NCBI GenBank assembly: GCA_017535315.1
Contig: JAFXUD010000002.1
Coordinates: 1-64,000, forward strand
DNA: 64,000 nt
Direction: 5' to 3'
Origin: Victivallales bacterium
GTDB taxonomy: Bacteria; Verrucomicrobiota; Lentisphaeria; Oligosphaerales; Oligosphaeraceae
Numbering within the stretch: position 1 is the first letter of the stretch; the number at the start of each line of letters is the position of its first letter. The position numbers and the translations under genes are program-made. Under the pieces are notes generated by a model that searched no databases, was not told the DNA's origin, and saw nothing but the letters and a program-made list of their open reading frames with translations. This document shows positions 1 through 8,364 of this stretch, piece after piece.

Positions 1-184
1 GCTTCGCTCCACCCACGGCTATGCTCTTGTCGCCGCTAACGCGGCTCTTCTCTGTTGGTGAAGTCTATTCGGCAACTGACCGTGGGTTTCGCTTCGCCGC
101 TATCGCGGCTTCGCTCCACCCACGGCTATGCTCTTGCCGCCGCTAACGCGGCTCTTCTCTGTTGGTGAAGTCTATTCGGCAACT
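1..184. repeat. 77-bp direct repeat, two copies
   Basis: Positions 1-77 and 108-184 are the same 77 bases with one difference (T at 30, C at 137), a period of 107. Each copy contains small GC-rich inverted repeats such as GCCGCTAACGCGGC, and the 30-base spacer starts with CCGTGGGT, which can pair with ACCCACGG inside the next copy. The first copy begins at the window edge, so the array may extend further upstream. No open reading frame is credible here. It resembles structured intergenic repeat DNA rather than a gene; its function is unknown. Confidence 0.85.
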
Positions 185-472
185 AAAGTATCTAATTCCC
201 AATAAAAAAAAGGGTGATTTCAAGGGGAATCTGCCCTTTGTGGAAAAAAATTGCAATTATCGATTTGCAATCTATTTGTAACCGTTTAAATTGTATCTTC
301 GCATTTTGGGAAAAGGTTTGTAAAGGGCTCGTTTGACGTGTGTCAAGTGCGAGTTTTTCACCCTTTTCAAATGGAGACTTTGACCGAAGCGCAATGGGGT
401 TTCGTACCCCCTTTCCACAAAAAAGTCCGGGAAGAACAAAAAAGGACTTAACGCCTTACGGAGAGAAATTAA
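185..472 (+). promoter_or_regulatory. AT-rich leader/promoter region of the RRM gene
   Basis: No gene is visible in these 288 bases. The first part is A/T-rich and holds promoter-like hexamers (TTGCAA at 265-270, TTGTAA at 276-281), but I cannot fix one promoter. Further down, CTCG-TTGAC-GTGT-GTCAA-CGAG around 328-355 can form a hairpin, and a purine-rich GGAGAG at about 461-466 lies just before the start codon. A long structured leader would fit a cold-shock-type RNA-binding protein gene, but that is inference. Confidence 0.35.
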
Positions 473-772
473 ATGGGCAAGAATCTGTATGTTGGAAACC
501 TGAGCTACTCGGTCAAAGATGATGAGCTTAATGCGCTTTTTGCCGCATTCGGCAAAGTAACCAGTGCACGCGTCATCATGGACCGTGAAACCCAGCGTAG
601 CAAGGGCTTCGGTTTTGTTGAAATGGAAAATGATGCCGAGGCGCAGGCCGCCATCGACGCCTTGAATGGCAAGGAAAACAATGGTCGTCAGCTCACCGTC
701 AATGAAGCCAGACCCCGCGAGCCCCGCAGCGGTTTTGGTGGCCGTTCACATGATGGTGGCTCCAGGCATTAA
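473..772 (+). CDS. RRM-domain RNA-binding protein
   Basis: A 99-residue protein that is essentially one RNA recognition motif followed by a short Gly/Arg/Ser-rich tail. The RNP2 motif LYVGNL is at residues 5-10 and the RNP1 motif KGFGFVEM at about 44-51, with the aromatic residues that stack on RNA in place. It should bind single-stranded RNA in the cytoplasm. Small RRM proteins of this type are common in cyanobacteria and the PVC group and are often cold-induced. The tail, containing SGFGGRSHDGG, resembles the Gly-rich tails of that family. The GGAGAG upstream supports the ATG at 473. The gene stands alone, ended by the hairpin at 878-907. Confidence 0.92.
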   Translation: MGKNLYVGNLSYSVKDDELNALFAAFGKVTSARVIMDRETQRSKGFGFVEMENDAEAQAAIDALNGKENNGRQLTVNEARPREPRSGFGGRSHDGGSRH

Positions 773-877
773 TCTGCTCTGTCCCACTCGCACGACAAAG
801 AATCGATAATGATTCTCATGCACAGATTGCATAAATCTGGTGCATAAACTTTTTAGCGCCGAGTTATGGCGTGAAAT

Positions 878-920
878 CAAGGGTTTGGCGTGTTTCCCAA
901 ACCCTTGTTGTTTTTATTTA
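878..920 (+). terminator. Rho-independent terminator
   Basis: CAAGGGTTTGG at 878-888 and CCAAACCCTTG at 897-907 form a perfect 11-bp stem with an 8-base loop, followed by a T-rich tail (TTGTTTTTATTT). It should end the RRM transcript. It also argues against starting the next gene at the upstream ATG at 871. Confidence 0.85.
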
Positions 921-984
921 TTTTGGTAAAATTGCATATGATGCAAATGGAGGTTTCTACCGAGTAGAAACAGGAGTCGATAAT

Positions 985-1749
985 ATGCGCATAAAAGTCT
1001 TGGGAAGTTGTAGCGGCACGGAGCCGATGCCTGGACGTCATCATGTCTCGTGGATTTTGGACACGGGGAATGGAATCTACTGGTTCGATGCAGGGGAGGG
1101 GTGTTCCTACAACGCCCATCTCTGGGGAATTGATATTCTGGATATCCGCTCCATCTTCATCTCGCATCCGCACATGGACCATGTGGGCGGACTGCCAGAA
1201 CTGCTGTGGACTGTCCGCAAGCTGGAATGGGTTAAGAAGCAGAAGAAGAACTATGGCTACCTCGAGTTGTTTACCCCAAGCCTGACCAGTTTTGAGGGGA
1301 CGCTGGGAATGCTGAAGAACTCCGAGGGGAACTTTGTCGTTGACTTTGATTTTCGCGTCAAGAAGGTGGAGACGGGGCTTATCCTAGATGACGGCATCGT
1401 GCAGGTTGAAGCGATTGACAACATGCACATGGGCATTCTGGGGCTTTCCAAGTCCTATCGCATCCGCCATGCGGGCAAGACCATCGTCTATTCGGGCGAT
1501 GTCAAGGATATTTCCGAGATGGAGGAGTGGCTGAATGAGGGTTGCGACCTGATGTTCATGGAGACGGGGCACCACAGCGTGAAAACCGTCTGCGACTATA
1601 TTGCGGCCCATCCGAAGGTAAAGCGGCTGTGGTTAATCCACCACGGGCGTGAGATTCTTTACCATACGCAGGAAAGCCGTGAACTGGCCTCTTCCATCTT
1701 GGGGGAGATGGTTCATATCTCCGATGACGGAGACGAACTGGAGCTTTAA
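985..1749 (+). CDS. Metallo-beta-lactamase-fold hydrolase (RNase Z-like)
   Basis: A 254-residue protein with the metallo-beta-lactamase fold. The HxHxDH zinc signature is at residues 61-66 (SHPHMDHVGG), and later conserved stretches are YSGDV and an LIHHG near the C-terminus. The shape, with an N-terminal LGSCSGTEP strand and the C-terminal His, is closest to the RNase Z/arylsulfatase-like subgroup. Whether it processes tRNA or cleaves another phosphodiester or ester cannot be told. The frame is open further upstream to 871, but that would run through the terminator; ATG 985 has AGGAG seven bases before it and a small GTTTCTA/TAGAAAC hairpin before that. The next gene, nagA, follows 17 bases later, so the two are probably cotranscribed. 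Confidence 0.85.
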   Translation: MRIKVLGSCSGTEPMPGRHHVSWILDTGNGIYWFDAGEGCSYNAHLWGIDILDIRSIFISHPHMDHVGGLPELLWTVRKLEWVKKQKKNYGYLELFTPSLTSFEGTLGMLKNSEGNFVVDFDFRVKKVETGLILDDGIVQVEAIDNMHMGILGLSKSYRIRHAGKTIVYSGDVKDISEMEEWLNEGCDLMFMETGHHSVKTVCDYIAAHPKVKRLWLIHHGREILYHTQESRELASSILGEMVHISDDGDELEL

Positions 1750-1766
1750 CGACGGACACCATCACC

Positions 1767-2912
1767 ATGAAAACCCTCTTTGTCAATGCGCATGTTATTT
1801 CGCCCGACCTTGATGTGGCGAATGCCGCCGTCCTGGTGGAAAACGGTGTTGTGGCAGATTTGCTTCTTCCAGGCGAGGAGTTGCCAGGCGACTGCCCGCA
1901 AGTCGATATCCAGGGGGACTACCTCTTGCCAGGTTTCTTCGACATCCACACGCACGGCTGCGTCAACTACGACTTCTGCGACGCCTCTCCAGAGGGGCTG
2001 CGGAAAATTGCGGAGCACAGGCTCACGCAGGGTGTCACCTCTTTCCTGGGCACGACGCTAACCCTCCCTGAAGAGACGCTGGCTCGTTCGATTCAACTTG
2101 CCGCCGACTACATGAAGGCCCCGACAGGTGCGAAAATACCCGCCATCCACCTCGAAGGTCCCTTCTTCGTGCCTGAAGGGGCGGGCGCACAGAATCCCGA
2201 CTATCTCCAGAAGCCCGACATTGGCCTTGTCGATAGGATGAACGCGATTTACCCTGTGGCAAAGGTCTCCTATTCGCTGGAGATGGACACCAAGCAAGCC
2301 TTCCTGCGGCAATTGGTGGCGCGGGGCATCATGCCCTCCGCCGCGCATTCTTTTGCCAAGTACGAGGACTTCAAGGCGGCGTGCGCGCTGGGCATGAAGC
2401 ACCTCTCGCACTTCTGCAATGTGATGTCGCCGCTTCACCATCTGCAATTCGGACTGGTAGGCGGCGGGATGCTCCACAAGGATGTCTTCATTGAGATGAT
2501 TTGCGACGGCATCCACCTCTGCCCAGAGATGATTCAACTGCTTTTCGAGGTGAAGGGACCAGACCACATCATGCTCATTACCGATTCCATGCGTGCGGCT
2601 GGAATGCCCGACGGCGTCTATGAGCTGGGCGGACTTCCCGCGACTGTGAAGGATGGTTGCGCCCGCCTTGCAAATGGTCGCGTGGCGGGCAGCACGCTGC
2701 TCTTCTACAATGCCTTGCGCCGCGTGCGTGCGCTCACGGAACTTCCACTGGCGCAGCTTGTCAAAACAACTGCGTGGAACCAGGCGCGCTCCCTGGGCAT
2801 TCGCGGCCTAGGCAAGATCGAACGCGGTTTCTGCGCCGATTTCGTGCGTCTGAACAGCGACCTGATTCCTGTCGCCACTTGGGTGGACGGAACGATGAAG
2901 TGGAGACAATAA
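1767..2912 (+). CDS. nagA: N-acetylglucosamine-6-phosphate deacetylase
   Basis: NagA removes the acetyl group from GlcNAc-6-phosphate, giving glucosamine-6-phosphate and acetate, the committed step of amino-sugar catabolism in the cytoplasm. The 381-residue length is normal. The amidohydrolase metal motif HTHG is at residues 61-64, the metal-binding glutamate at about 130 (HLEGPF), histidines in SAAHSF and HLSHFCN, and the catalytic aspartate at about 273 (ITDSMRAAG). A secreted GH20 hexosaminidase lies downstream in the same direction, which fits release of GlcNAc outside the cytoplasm and use inside. No nagB or transporter is in this window. The ribosome-binding site is weak. Confidence 0.95.
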   Translation: MKTLFVNAHVISPDLDVANAAVLVENGVVADLLLPGEELPGDCPQVDIQGDYLLPGFFDIHTHGCVNYDFCDASPEGLRKIAEHRLTQGVTSFLGTTLTLPEETLARSIQLAADYMKAPTGAKIPAIHLEGPFFVPEGAGAQNPDYLQKPDIGLVDRMNAIYPVAKVSYSLEMDTKQAFLRQLVARGIMPSAAHSFAKYEDFKAACALGMKHLSHFCNVMSPLHHLQFGLVGGGMLHKDVFIEMICDGIHLCPEMIQLLFEVKGPDHIMLITDSMRAAGMPDGVYELGGLPATVKDGCARLANGRVAGSTLLFYNALRRVRALTELPLAQLVKTTAWNQARSLGIRGLGKIERGFCADFVRLNSDLIPVATWVDGTMKWRQ

Positions 2913-2932
2913 CAAACTAACGGAGACAAACC

Positions 2933-3394
2933 ATGAAAAGAGTATTGACAATCCTGATGATTTGTGTTGCAGTGGCATGTTTTGCTGAAGAGAAAAAGGC
3001 GGCTGACGAGAAGGCTGCTTGGAGCGAGGATTTTGCGGCCTGTTTGGAGAAGGCCGCGAAGACGCACAAGCCCATCTTCGCGTTGTTTACAGGTTCCGAT
3101 TGGTGCATCTGGTGCAAGCGGCTGGAAGGCGAGGTGCTCAGCCAGGATGAGTTCCTGAAGTATGCTGGCCGAAAACTGATTCTTTTCAAAGCGGATTTCC
3201 CCAATAAAATCCCGCAATTGGACGAGCTGAAGCGCCAGAACCAAAACCTTGCCAAGAAGTATGGCATCCACGGGTATCCGACCGTCCTGCTGCTCGACAA
3301 GAAGGGCGAGGTCATCGGCAAGACGGGCTACAAGGATGGTGGTCCAGAAAAATACGTGAAGCATGTTAAGGCGTTGATTAAGGATGGCAAATAG
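2933..3394 (+). CDS. Secreted thioredoxin-fold protein
   Basis: A 153-residue protein with an N-terminal signal peptide (charged MKR, hydrophobic stretch to about residue 17, then CFAEE) and a thioredoxin-like domain with the redox motif WCIWC, cysteines 58 and 61. The cis-proline motif GYPTVLLLD lies about 45 residues later, as in the thioredoxin_7/DUF255-like group. It probably acts as a periplasmic thiol-disulfide reductase or isomerase. A Cys near the signal-peptide end (C16 in ACFAEE) might allow lipidation, but the lipobox is poor. It sits in the amino-sugar cluster, 20 bases after nagA and 8 before the next gene, so it is likely part of that operon. Confidence 0.85.
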   Translation: MKRVLTILMICVAVACFAEEKKAADEKAAWSEDFAACLEKAAKTHKPIFALFTGSDWCIWCKRLEGEVLSQDEFLKYAGRKLILFKADFPNKIPQLDELKRQNQNLAKKYGIHGYPTVLLLDKKGEVIGKTGYKDGGPEKYVKHVKALIKDGK

Positions 3395-3402
3395 GGAGTG
3401 GT

Positions 3403-4479
3403 ATGGCTACACTCAAGAACGGCGATGCGTTTTCCTTGAAGGAGCTGCCTAGCGAACTGACGGCGCAGGTCCCCAAGGGTGGTAAAATCCGCTTCCTGCT
3501 GGAGGAACAGCCAGGAGCGACCTGGAGTGCGGAGTACAACGACAAGGAGTGTGCATTCCAGTTGGAGCACCGTCCAGGAGAGGGGGCCATTCCCGCGCGT
3601 GCCGCCATCGAGGTGGCCAGTTTCGTGCAGACCCCTGCGCGAATCGTGCTGACGTGCGGCTCTGGCCAGAAGGTCACGCTGCTTGTCTATACGGTAAACG
3701 CGGAGCTCGCCGACCCGAAGTATCCTCGAACGCCTATGTTCAACGTGCTGATGGCTACCTGCAAGAAGCGCGGTCTTTTGTTGACCGACTGGCACATCCA
3801 TATCCGCGGCGGCATGACGCCCGTGCTTGCTGCCGAGCGCGAGCTGGATTGCGGCATCCGCTCCACGGCGATGGAGAACCACGGGCGCGAGTGGGAAATC
3901 TACGACAACGCCAGGCTGCGGGCCTTCGCCGACGAGGCGAAGAAGGTGGTTGTCGGCGACCATCGGCTGCCTGTCGGTATCCAGGTCAACGACCGCGACT
4001 GGTTCACGCAGATTGACGCGAAGACCCGCGAACGCTTCGACTACATTCTAGCGGACACGATGATTATGGGGAAGCTGCCGTCGGGGCGGGACAATCGTCT
4101 CTGGCTGGAGCAGTCCATCCCGAATCCTGCCGAATGGATGGAGCGCTATGTCGCCCACACCCTGCGGATATTGGACGAGCCTATCACCATCTTGGCGAAT
4201 CCCACCTACCTACCCAAAGAGGTGGCTGCGCTCTACGACGAGCTTTGGACGGAGGCGCGCATGAAGGCCGTCATACAGAAGGCTATCGACCACGGTATTG
4301 CGCTTGAAGTGCAGGCTGGCTCTCCCTTCCCAAGGCCGCGTTTCCTGAAGCTGGCGAAGTCGATGGGAGCTCGTTTTTCCTTCGGCACAAACAACTTCGA
4401 CCCGACCCCGAAGGATCTTTCCCGCTGGCTGGAAGCCATCGAGTGGCTTGATTTGAAGCCAGAAGATGTTCTTAACTAG
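3403..4479 (+). CDS. PHP/amidohydrolase-like protein of unknown substrate
   Basis: A 358-residue protein in two parts. Residues 1-115 form a beta-rich region without a family I recognise. From about residue 125 there is a TIM-barrel-like metal-hydrolase region that opens with LTDWHIHIRGG (His131, His133), the first motif of PHP phosphoesterases and related amidohydrolases. Later elements are MENHGREWEIY, an ADTMIMGKLPSG stretch, and near the end FSFGTNNFDP, which sits where PHP proteins carry a metal-binding motif. It has no signal peptide, so it should be cytoplasmic. AGGGAG lies before the ATG, eight bases after the thioredoxin-like gene. The substrate is unknown; context suggests sugar or phosphosugar metabolism. 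Confidence 0.65.
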   Translation: MATLKNGDAFSLKELPSELTAQVPKGGKIRFLLEEQPGATWSAEYNDKECAFQLEHRPGEGAIPARAAIEVASFVQTPARIVLTCGSGQKVTLLVYTVNAELADPKYPRTPMFNVLMATCKKRGLLLTDWHIHIRGGMTPVLAAERELDCGIRSTAMENHGREWEIYDNARLRAFADEAKKVVVGDHRLPVGIQVNDRDWFTQIDAKTRERFDYILADTMIMGKLPSGRDNRLWLEQSIPNPAEWMERYVAHTLRILDEPITILANPTYLPKEVAALYDELWTEARMKAVIQKAIDHGIALEVQAGSPFPRPRFLKLAKSMGARFSFGTNNFDPTPKDLSRWLEAIEWLDLKPEDVLN

Positions 4480-4539
4480 ATTGCCTAGAAGATTGTGTTT
4501 GGGGATAGAGTTTTAATATATTTATAAGGAATTAGAACC

Positions 4540-7245
4540 ATGATGAAACAAATGATGGCAGGGCTGGTGGCCTCTGCATTGGCTGTGAGTGCGACTGCGT
4601 TGGAAATCAACAACTACCTAGATAGAGACGGCTTCCCGATTCTGATACCCTCCGTCCAGAAAATCGAGCGTAGCAACGGGACCTTCACGTTGCCGAATCC
4701 CGTGACCATTGCGGCCCCTGCCGAGGTTGCCCGCGAGGCGAACCTGCTTTCTGGCATTATCACCGCGCGATTCGGCAGCTGGAAGGGCAAGGTGGTCGGC
4801 GCAGGTGAAAAGGCGGTCTGCAAGCTGGAGCTGACCGACAAGGGAGTCCCTGAATCCACGCAGGGTTACCGTGTCGATGTCACGCTGGAGGGCCTCTTTG
4901 TTAAGGCGCGCACGCCGCAGGGTCTATACTATGGTGTTCAGACGCTGGGCAACATCATTTCCAACAATATCACCATTCACATTCCCTACTGCCATATCGA
5001 GGACTGGCCCGACCTGGAATTCCGCGGCATCTTCCTGGACCTGGATAAGATGACGAACGCGGACATGCCGCAGTTCTGCAAGCTGTTCAGCGCTTTGGGT
5101 GCCTTGAAACTCAACACCATCGAGCTGGACTTCGGCGCCAATCTCCCCTTTCCAAACACCCCATTCACAGCCAGAAAGGAGACCTTGACTGCTGAATCCG
5201 TGGCGATGCTCATCAAGGCGGCGAAAGAGAACTATGTGGAAATCGTCCCACACCTGCAGGCCATCTCGCATGAGCGGTGGCTTCGTGCCCATCCGCAATA
5301 TCTCTCGGACATTACCTCCGTCAAATCGTATCCTGGCAAGCACAACTCCACCTGGAACAACTGCATCTGCCTCGCGCAGCCACTCGGGCGTGAGCTGACA
5401 GACCTTGCCATTCGCGAGACCATCAACATCTTCAAGCCAAAGTACTTCCATCTTTGCATGGACGAGCTGGAACTTTGCAGTTGGAAGAAATGCGAGCACT
5501 GCCCCGATGGTCACACGGAACAGCAGATTATCGACGAGGTAATCCATAACCTTGAATATGTCCACTCGCTGGGCGTCACGCCAGTCATGTATCACGACCC
5601 GCTTCTGCCCGCCCGCAGCCGCAACTCCGTGATTGCGAAGCCGCTGATGGAGAAGGTTCCGCGCTATACGGTAATGAGCATCTGGGACTACAAGGTTGAT
5701 CCACGCGAGGAAGAATTTGACCAATTCAGGAAGAACGGCTTTGAGAACAGGGTCGGCGTCAGCTTCTGCAATCACCTGCTGAATACCAGAAGCCTGCCAC
5801 TAATGGCGAAGAAGCTGGGCGGCCAGGGCTCCATCCTCACCTACTGGGGCTGGATTGGGCGCAACTTCCTGAATACTGAGATGAACCCGCACGCCGCCGC
5901 TGGCACCGTCATCAACGCGGAGTATGCCTGGCACACCACGACGCCTGAAACCATCGCGCAATTGACCTGGGATCCTTCCTTCCAACTTCGCAGGAGGCTT
6001 TCGTTCGGTTGCCCGACGCGCCGCCCCACCTCCCCGTTCGCCAACATTCCCATCGCCGCGCAGTGCAATGCGCGCCTTGGCAAGGACTACAATTTCCCGA
6101 GGTGGAACAAAGCGGATGTGGAGAAGATAATTGCCACGGCGGCTGGCTCGATTGAGAGCTTCAAACTAACGCCTACCAAAGACGGGGGGCTGGCGGCCAT
6201 CGTCTTTTCGGGCGGCAACGACAACTATGCCACGACAAGCGTGACCATCCCTGTCAATGCCGCCATGCAGGGCTTCTCGCTGCTGATGACGGCTGGCAGC
6301 CCTGACATCCCAAAGAATTTCGACTACTACCACTCCTGGGCGCGCCCGCAGCTTTTGACCGTGAAGGTCAACTACGCCGACGGCACCAGCGTCACGGCAC
6401 CCATCAAGTACCGTCTGCACGTCAACTCCTGGAACTGCCAGGCCAGTGGTTGTGAAAACCGCTTTGTCGTGCGCGGAAATGACGCACAGGGTGCGCTGTA
6501 CAGCCTGATGGCGTTTGACTGGAACAACCCGCGCGGGAAGGACGTTATTGCCTCTATCGAGCTGGTTCCCGAGTGCAAGCACGGTGTTGCCCCCGCCATT
6601 CTCTCGGCGGTTGCCTGGCAGCCGAAAGGCAAGCTTCCTGCGGAGACAGCTTTGAAAGAGGAGCTTATCTCAAACCCTTCTCTCGAGGAAAAGGCAGAAG
6701 GTGGATACCGCCCCTTCATTGACTTTGAAAACGGCATGGGCACTTGTACCGTGAAGTTCGACGGCGTGTTCGGCGACAAGGAGCCGAACGTGAAAATCGT
6801 CTTTGACGAGGAGCGCAAGAGCAACGTGCTGGTCATCACCATGCCACCGCCCGTTGACGGCGGCAACGTGCGCCCACGCGCCATGGTCGATGTCGCTATT
6901 CCGAAGGGTCTCAAGCTTGGGACGCTCCGCGCTGACTACCAACTCAACCAGCCCAAGGCGGATGTCCACAGCGGCTTCTACAAGGGCAAGAACAAGTTTG
7001 CCTCCTATGATGTTCTCTACGACTGCATCCTCCCCGCCGATACCCGCTGGACCACTGCCTTCGCCCCATCCATGATGATGGTGAACGAGGATGGCGAGAT
7101 CAAGGAAGGCGAACACGACATCATCCGCTTCTCCATCTGGTTTGCAAACTACACCTCGCCCATCGTCCTCAAGGTCGATAACATCGGCTACTTCGAGGAA
7201 GATGCCAAGTGGTTCACGAGGTTTGTTGAAGACAAGGTGGAGTAA
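4540..7245 (+). CDS. Secreted beta-N-acetylhexosaminidase, GH20
   Basis: A 901-residue exported glycoside hydrolase that should release terminal GlcNAc or GalNAc from chitin-like oligosaccharides or glycoproteins. After a signal peptide (residues 1-21, ending SATALE) comes a GH20b-type domain (about 25-150, with the YRVDV and GLYYGVQTL motifs) and the catalytic barrel. The Asp-Glu pair of substrate-assisted catalysis is D308-E309 in HLCMDELELCSW. Tyr/Trp-rich motifs such as YHDPLLPARS and SIWDYKVD follow. The C-terminal third (from about 520) is beta-rich and may bind carbohydrate. The barrel is more diverged than the N-terminal domain, so substrate preference is open. Together with nagA it makes a GlcNAc-use cluster. 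Confidence 0.9.
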   Translation: MMKQMMAGLVASALAVSATALEINNYLDRDGFPILIPSVQKIERSNGTFTLPNPVTIAAPAEVAREANLLSGIITARFGSWKGKVVGAGEKAVCKLELTDKGVPESTQGYRVDVTLEGLFVKARTPQGLYYGVQTLGNIISNNITIHIPYCHIEDWPDLEFRGIFLDLDKMTNADMPQFCKLFSALGALKLNTIELDFGANLPFPNTPFTARKETLTAESVAMLIKAAKENYVEIVPHLQAISHERWLRAHPQYLSDITSVKSYPGKHNSTWNNCICLAQPLGRELTDLAIRETINIFKPKYFHLCMDELELCSWKKCEHCPDGHTEQQIIDEVIHNLEYVHSLGVTPVMYHDPLLPARSRNSVIAKPLMEKVPRYTVMSIWDYKVDPREEEFDQFRKNGFENRVGVSFCNHLLNTRSLPLMAKKLGGQGSILTYWGWIGRNFLNTEMNPHAAAGTVINAEYAWHTTTPETIAQLTWDPSFQLRRRLSFGCPTRRPTSPFANIPIAAQCNARLGKDYNFPRWNKADVEKIIATAAGSIESFKLTPTKDGGLAAIVFSGGNDNYATTSVTIPVNAAMQGFSLLMTAGSPDIPKNFDYYHSWARPQLLTVKVNYADGTSVTAPIKYRLHVNSWNCQASGCENRFVVRGNDAQGALYSLMAFDWNNPRGKDVIASIELVPECKHGVAPAILSAVAWQPKGKLPAETALKEELISNPSLEEKAEGGYRPFIDFENGMGTCTVKFDGVFGDKEPNVKIVFDEERKSNVLVITMPPPVDGGNVRPRAMVDVAIPKGLKLGTLRADYQLNQPKADVHSGFYKGKNKFASYDVLYDCILPADTRWTTAFAPSMMMVNEDGEIKEGEHDIIRFSIWFANYTSPIVLKVDNIGYFEEDAKWFTRFVEDKVE

Positions 7246-7251
7246 TGTGGA

Positions 7252-7302
7252 ATTAGCAATTAGAAATTAGCAATTAGGGGCTAGGGGCTAGGGGCTAGGG
7301 GG
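7252..7302 (+). repeat. Heptad array with a G-quadruplex motif
   Basis: Starting a few bases after the GH20 stop, degenerate (A/G)ATTAGC units pass into a perfect run of GGGGCTA units. Four G-runs at 7277-7280, 7284-7287, 7291-7294 and 7298-7302 are separated by the same three-base loop CTA, a textbook intramolecular G-quadruplex sequence on the coding strand. It belongs to the family also seen at 43046, 49152 and 53249. Confidence 0.9.
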
Positions 7303-7394
7303 AAAGTGCCGTGGGCACGATGCGTAGTGGAGCAGCACGGTGCAAAACCGCCTTCTACCTTCTGAGTTTACGCATTGCTGCGGACACAGATAAA

Positions 7395-8297
7395 ATGACA
7401 ATAAACTATTACGGCAAAACATACAACGCTTACAAGGCGGCGCTTCACACGCATTCGACGACCTCGCCCGACGCCCTGTTTCCGCCGCAGGAGCTGATAC
7501 GGCTCTACAAGGAGCAGGACTACCAGGTGCTTGCCTTCACAGACCACCGCGCGACGAACGATGTCTCGCGCCTGGATGCGATGGGGATGACCCTCATCTC
7601 GGGCATGGAGGTCCATCCCATAGGACCGCGTGGCAAAATCTGGCATATCGTCGCCCTGAACGTGCCAGCGGATTTTCCTCACCCAGACCCATCGCGCCCC
7701 GTCCAGGAGGCGATTGACAAGGTGATTGCGGCGGGTGGCGTCTGCATCTACCCCCACCCTTACTGGTCAGGCAATACCATAGATGAAATTGCCTCCTTGA
7801 GGCATCTTTCGGGAATTGAGGTGTATAACTCCGCGACGCGGGACATCGGACGCGAATACGGTATGGCGCAGTGGGACGACCTCTCGGAGCGGGGACTCCT
7901 CTATCCCGCCACTGCCGTCGATGACGTGCATCACGTCTGGGACCTTTTTCGCGGCTGGACCAACATCCTGGCGGAAACAGCAGACCTGCCTTCCATTATG
8001 GAGGCACTCCGCGCAGGACGTTTCTACGCCTCGCAGGGACCGTCTTTTAAGCGTCTGAGCTACGAAAACGGGGTATTCGAGGCAGAGTTTTCTCCTTGCG
8101 TATCGGTTGTCTGCGTCTCAAGCCCGCGCGCAGGCGCAGCCGTGACCTTCCCTGACCAGCAGGGACCAGGCACGGGAACAAAAGAGGTCACCTCTTGTAG
8201 GATTCCAATTCACTTCGAAAACTCTCCCACTTGGTTCCGCTTGCAGATTCGTGATGCCGAAGGTCGTTATGCCTGGTCGAACCCAGTGAAAATATAA
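7395..8297 (+). CDS. PHP-domain phosphoesterase
   Basis: A 300-residue PHP-domain protein. Metal-binding motifs are clear: ALHTHSTTSPD (His18, His20), FTDHRATND (about 48-56), a GMEV strand, IYPHPYWSG and DDVHH near residue 178. This resembles the YciV/TrpH-like branch, whose known members are nucleotidases or 5'-3' exonucleases of short RNA, but this copy is diverged and lies next to sugar-degrading enzymes, so a phosphosugar role is equally possible. The frame is open back to 7311, across repeat-derived sequence; ATG 7395 was chosen because the PHP fold starts right after it. The ribosome-binding site is weak. It converges with the large minus-strand gene, 67 bases away. Confidence 0.75.
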   Translation: MTINYYGKTYNAYKAALHTHSTTSPDALFPPQELIRLYKEQDYQVLAFTDHRATNDVSRLDAMGMTLISGMEVHPIGPRGKIWHIVALNVPADFPHPDPSRPVQEAIDKVIAAGGVCIYPHPYWSGNTIDEIASLRHLSGIEVYNSATRDIGREYGMAQWDDLSERGLLYPATAVDDVHHVWDLFRGWTNILAETADLPSIMEALRAGRFYASQGPSFKRLSYENGVFEAEFSPCVSVVCVSSPRAGAAVTFPDQQGPGTGTKEVTSCRIPIHFENSPTWFRLQIRDAEGRYAWSNPVKI

Positions 8298-8364
8298 GTG
8301 AAATTGTAATCGTGTGTGCTTGGGTGTGCGCGACTACGAGCCGCGCAGATACATGAGTCGCACT

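Noticed and set aside
871-984. Upstream start at 871 for the metallo-beta-lactamase-fold gene
   Set aside because: The added 38 residues would be read from a terminator and hairpin region; ATG 985 has a good ribosome-binding site.
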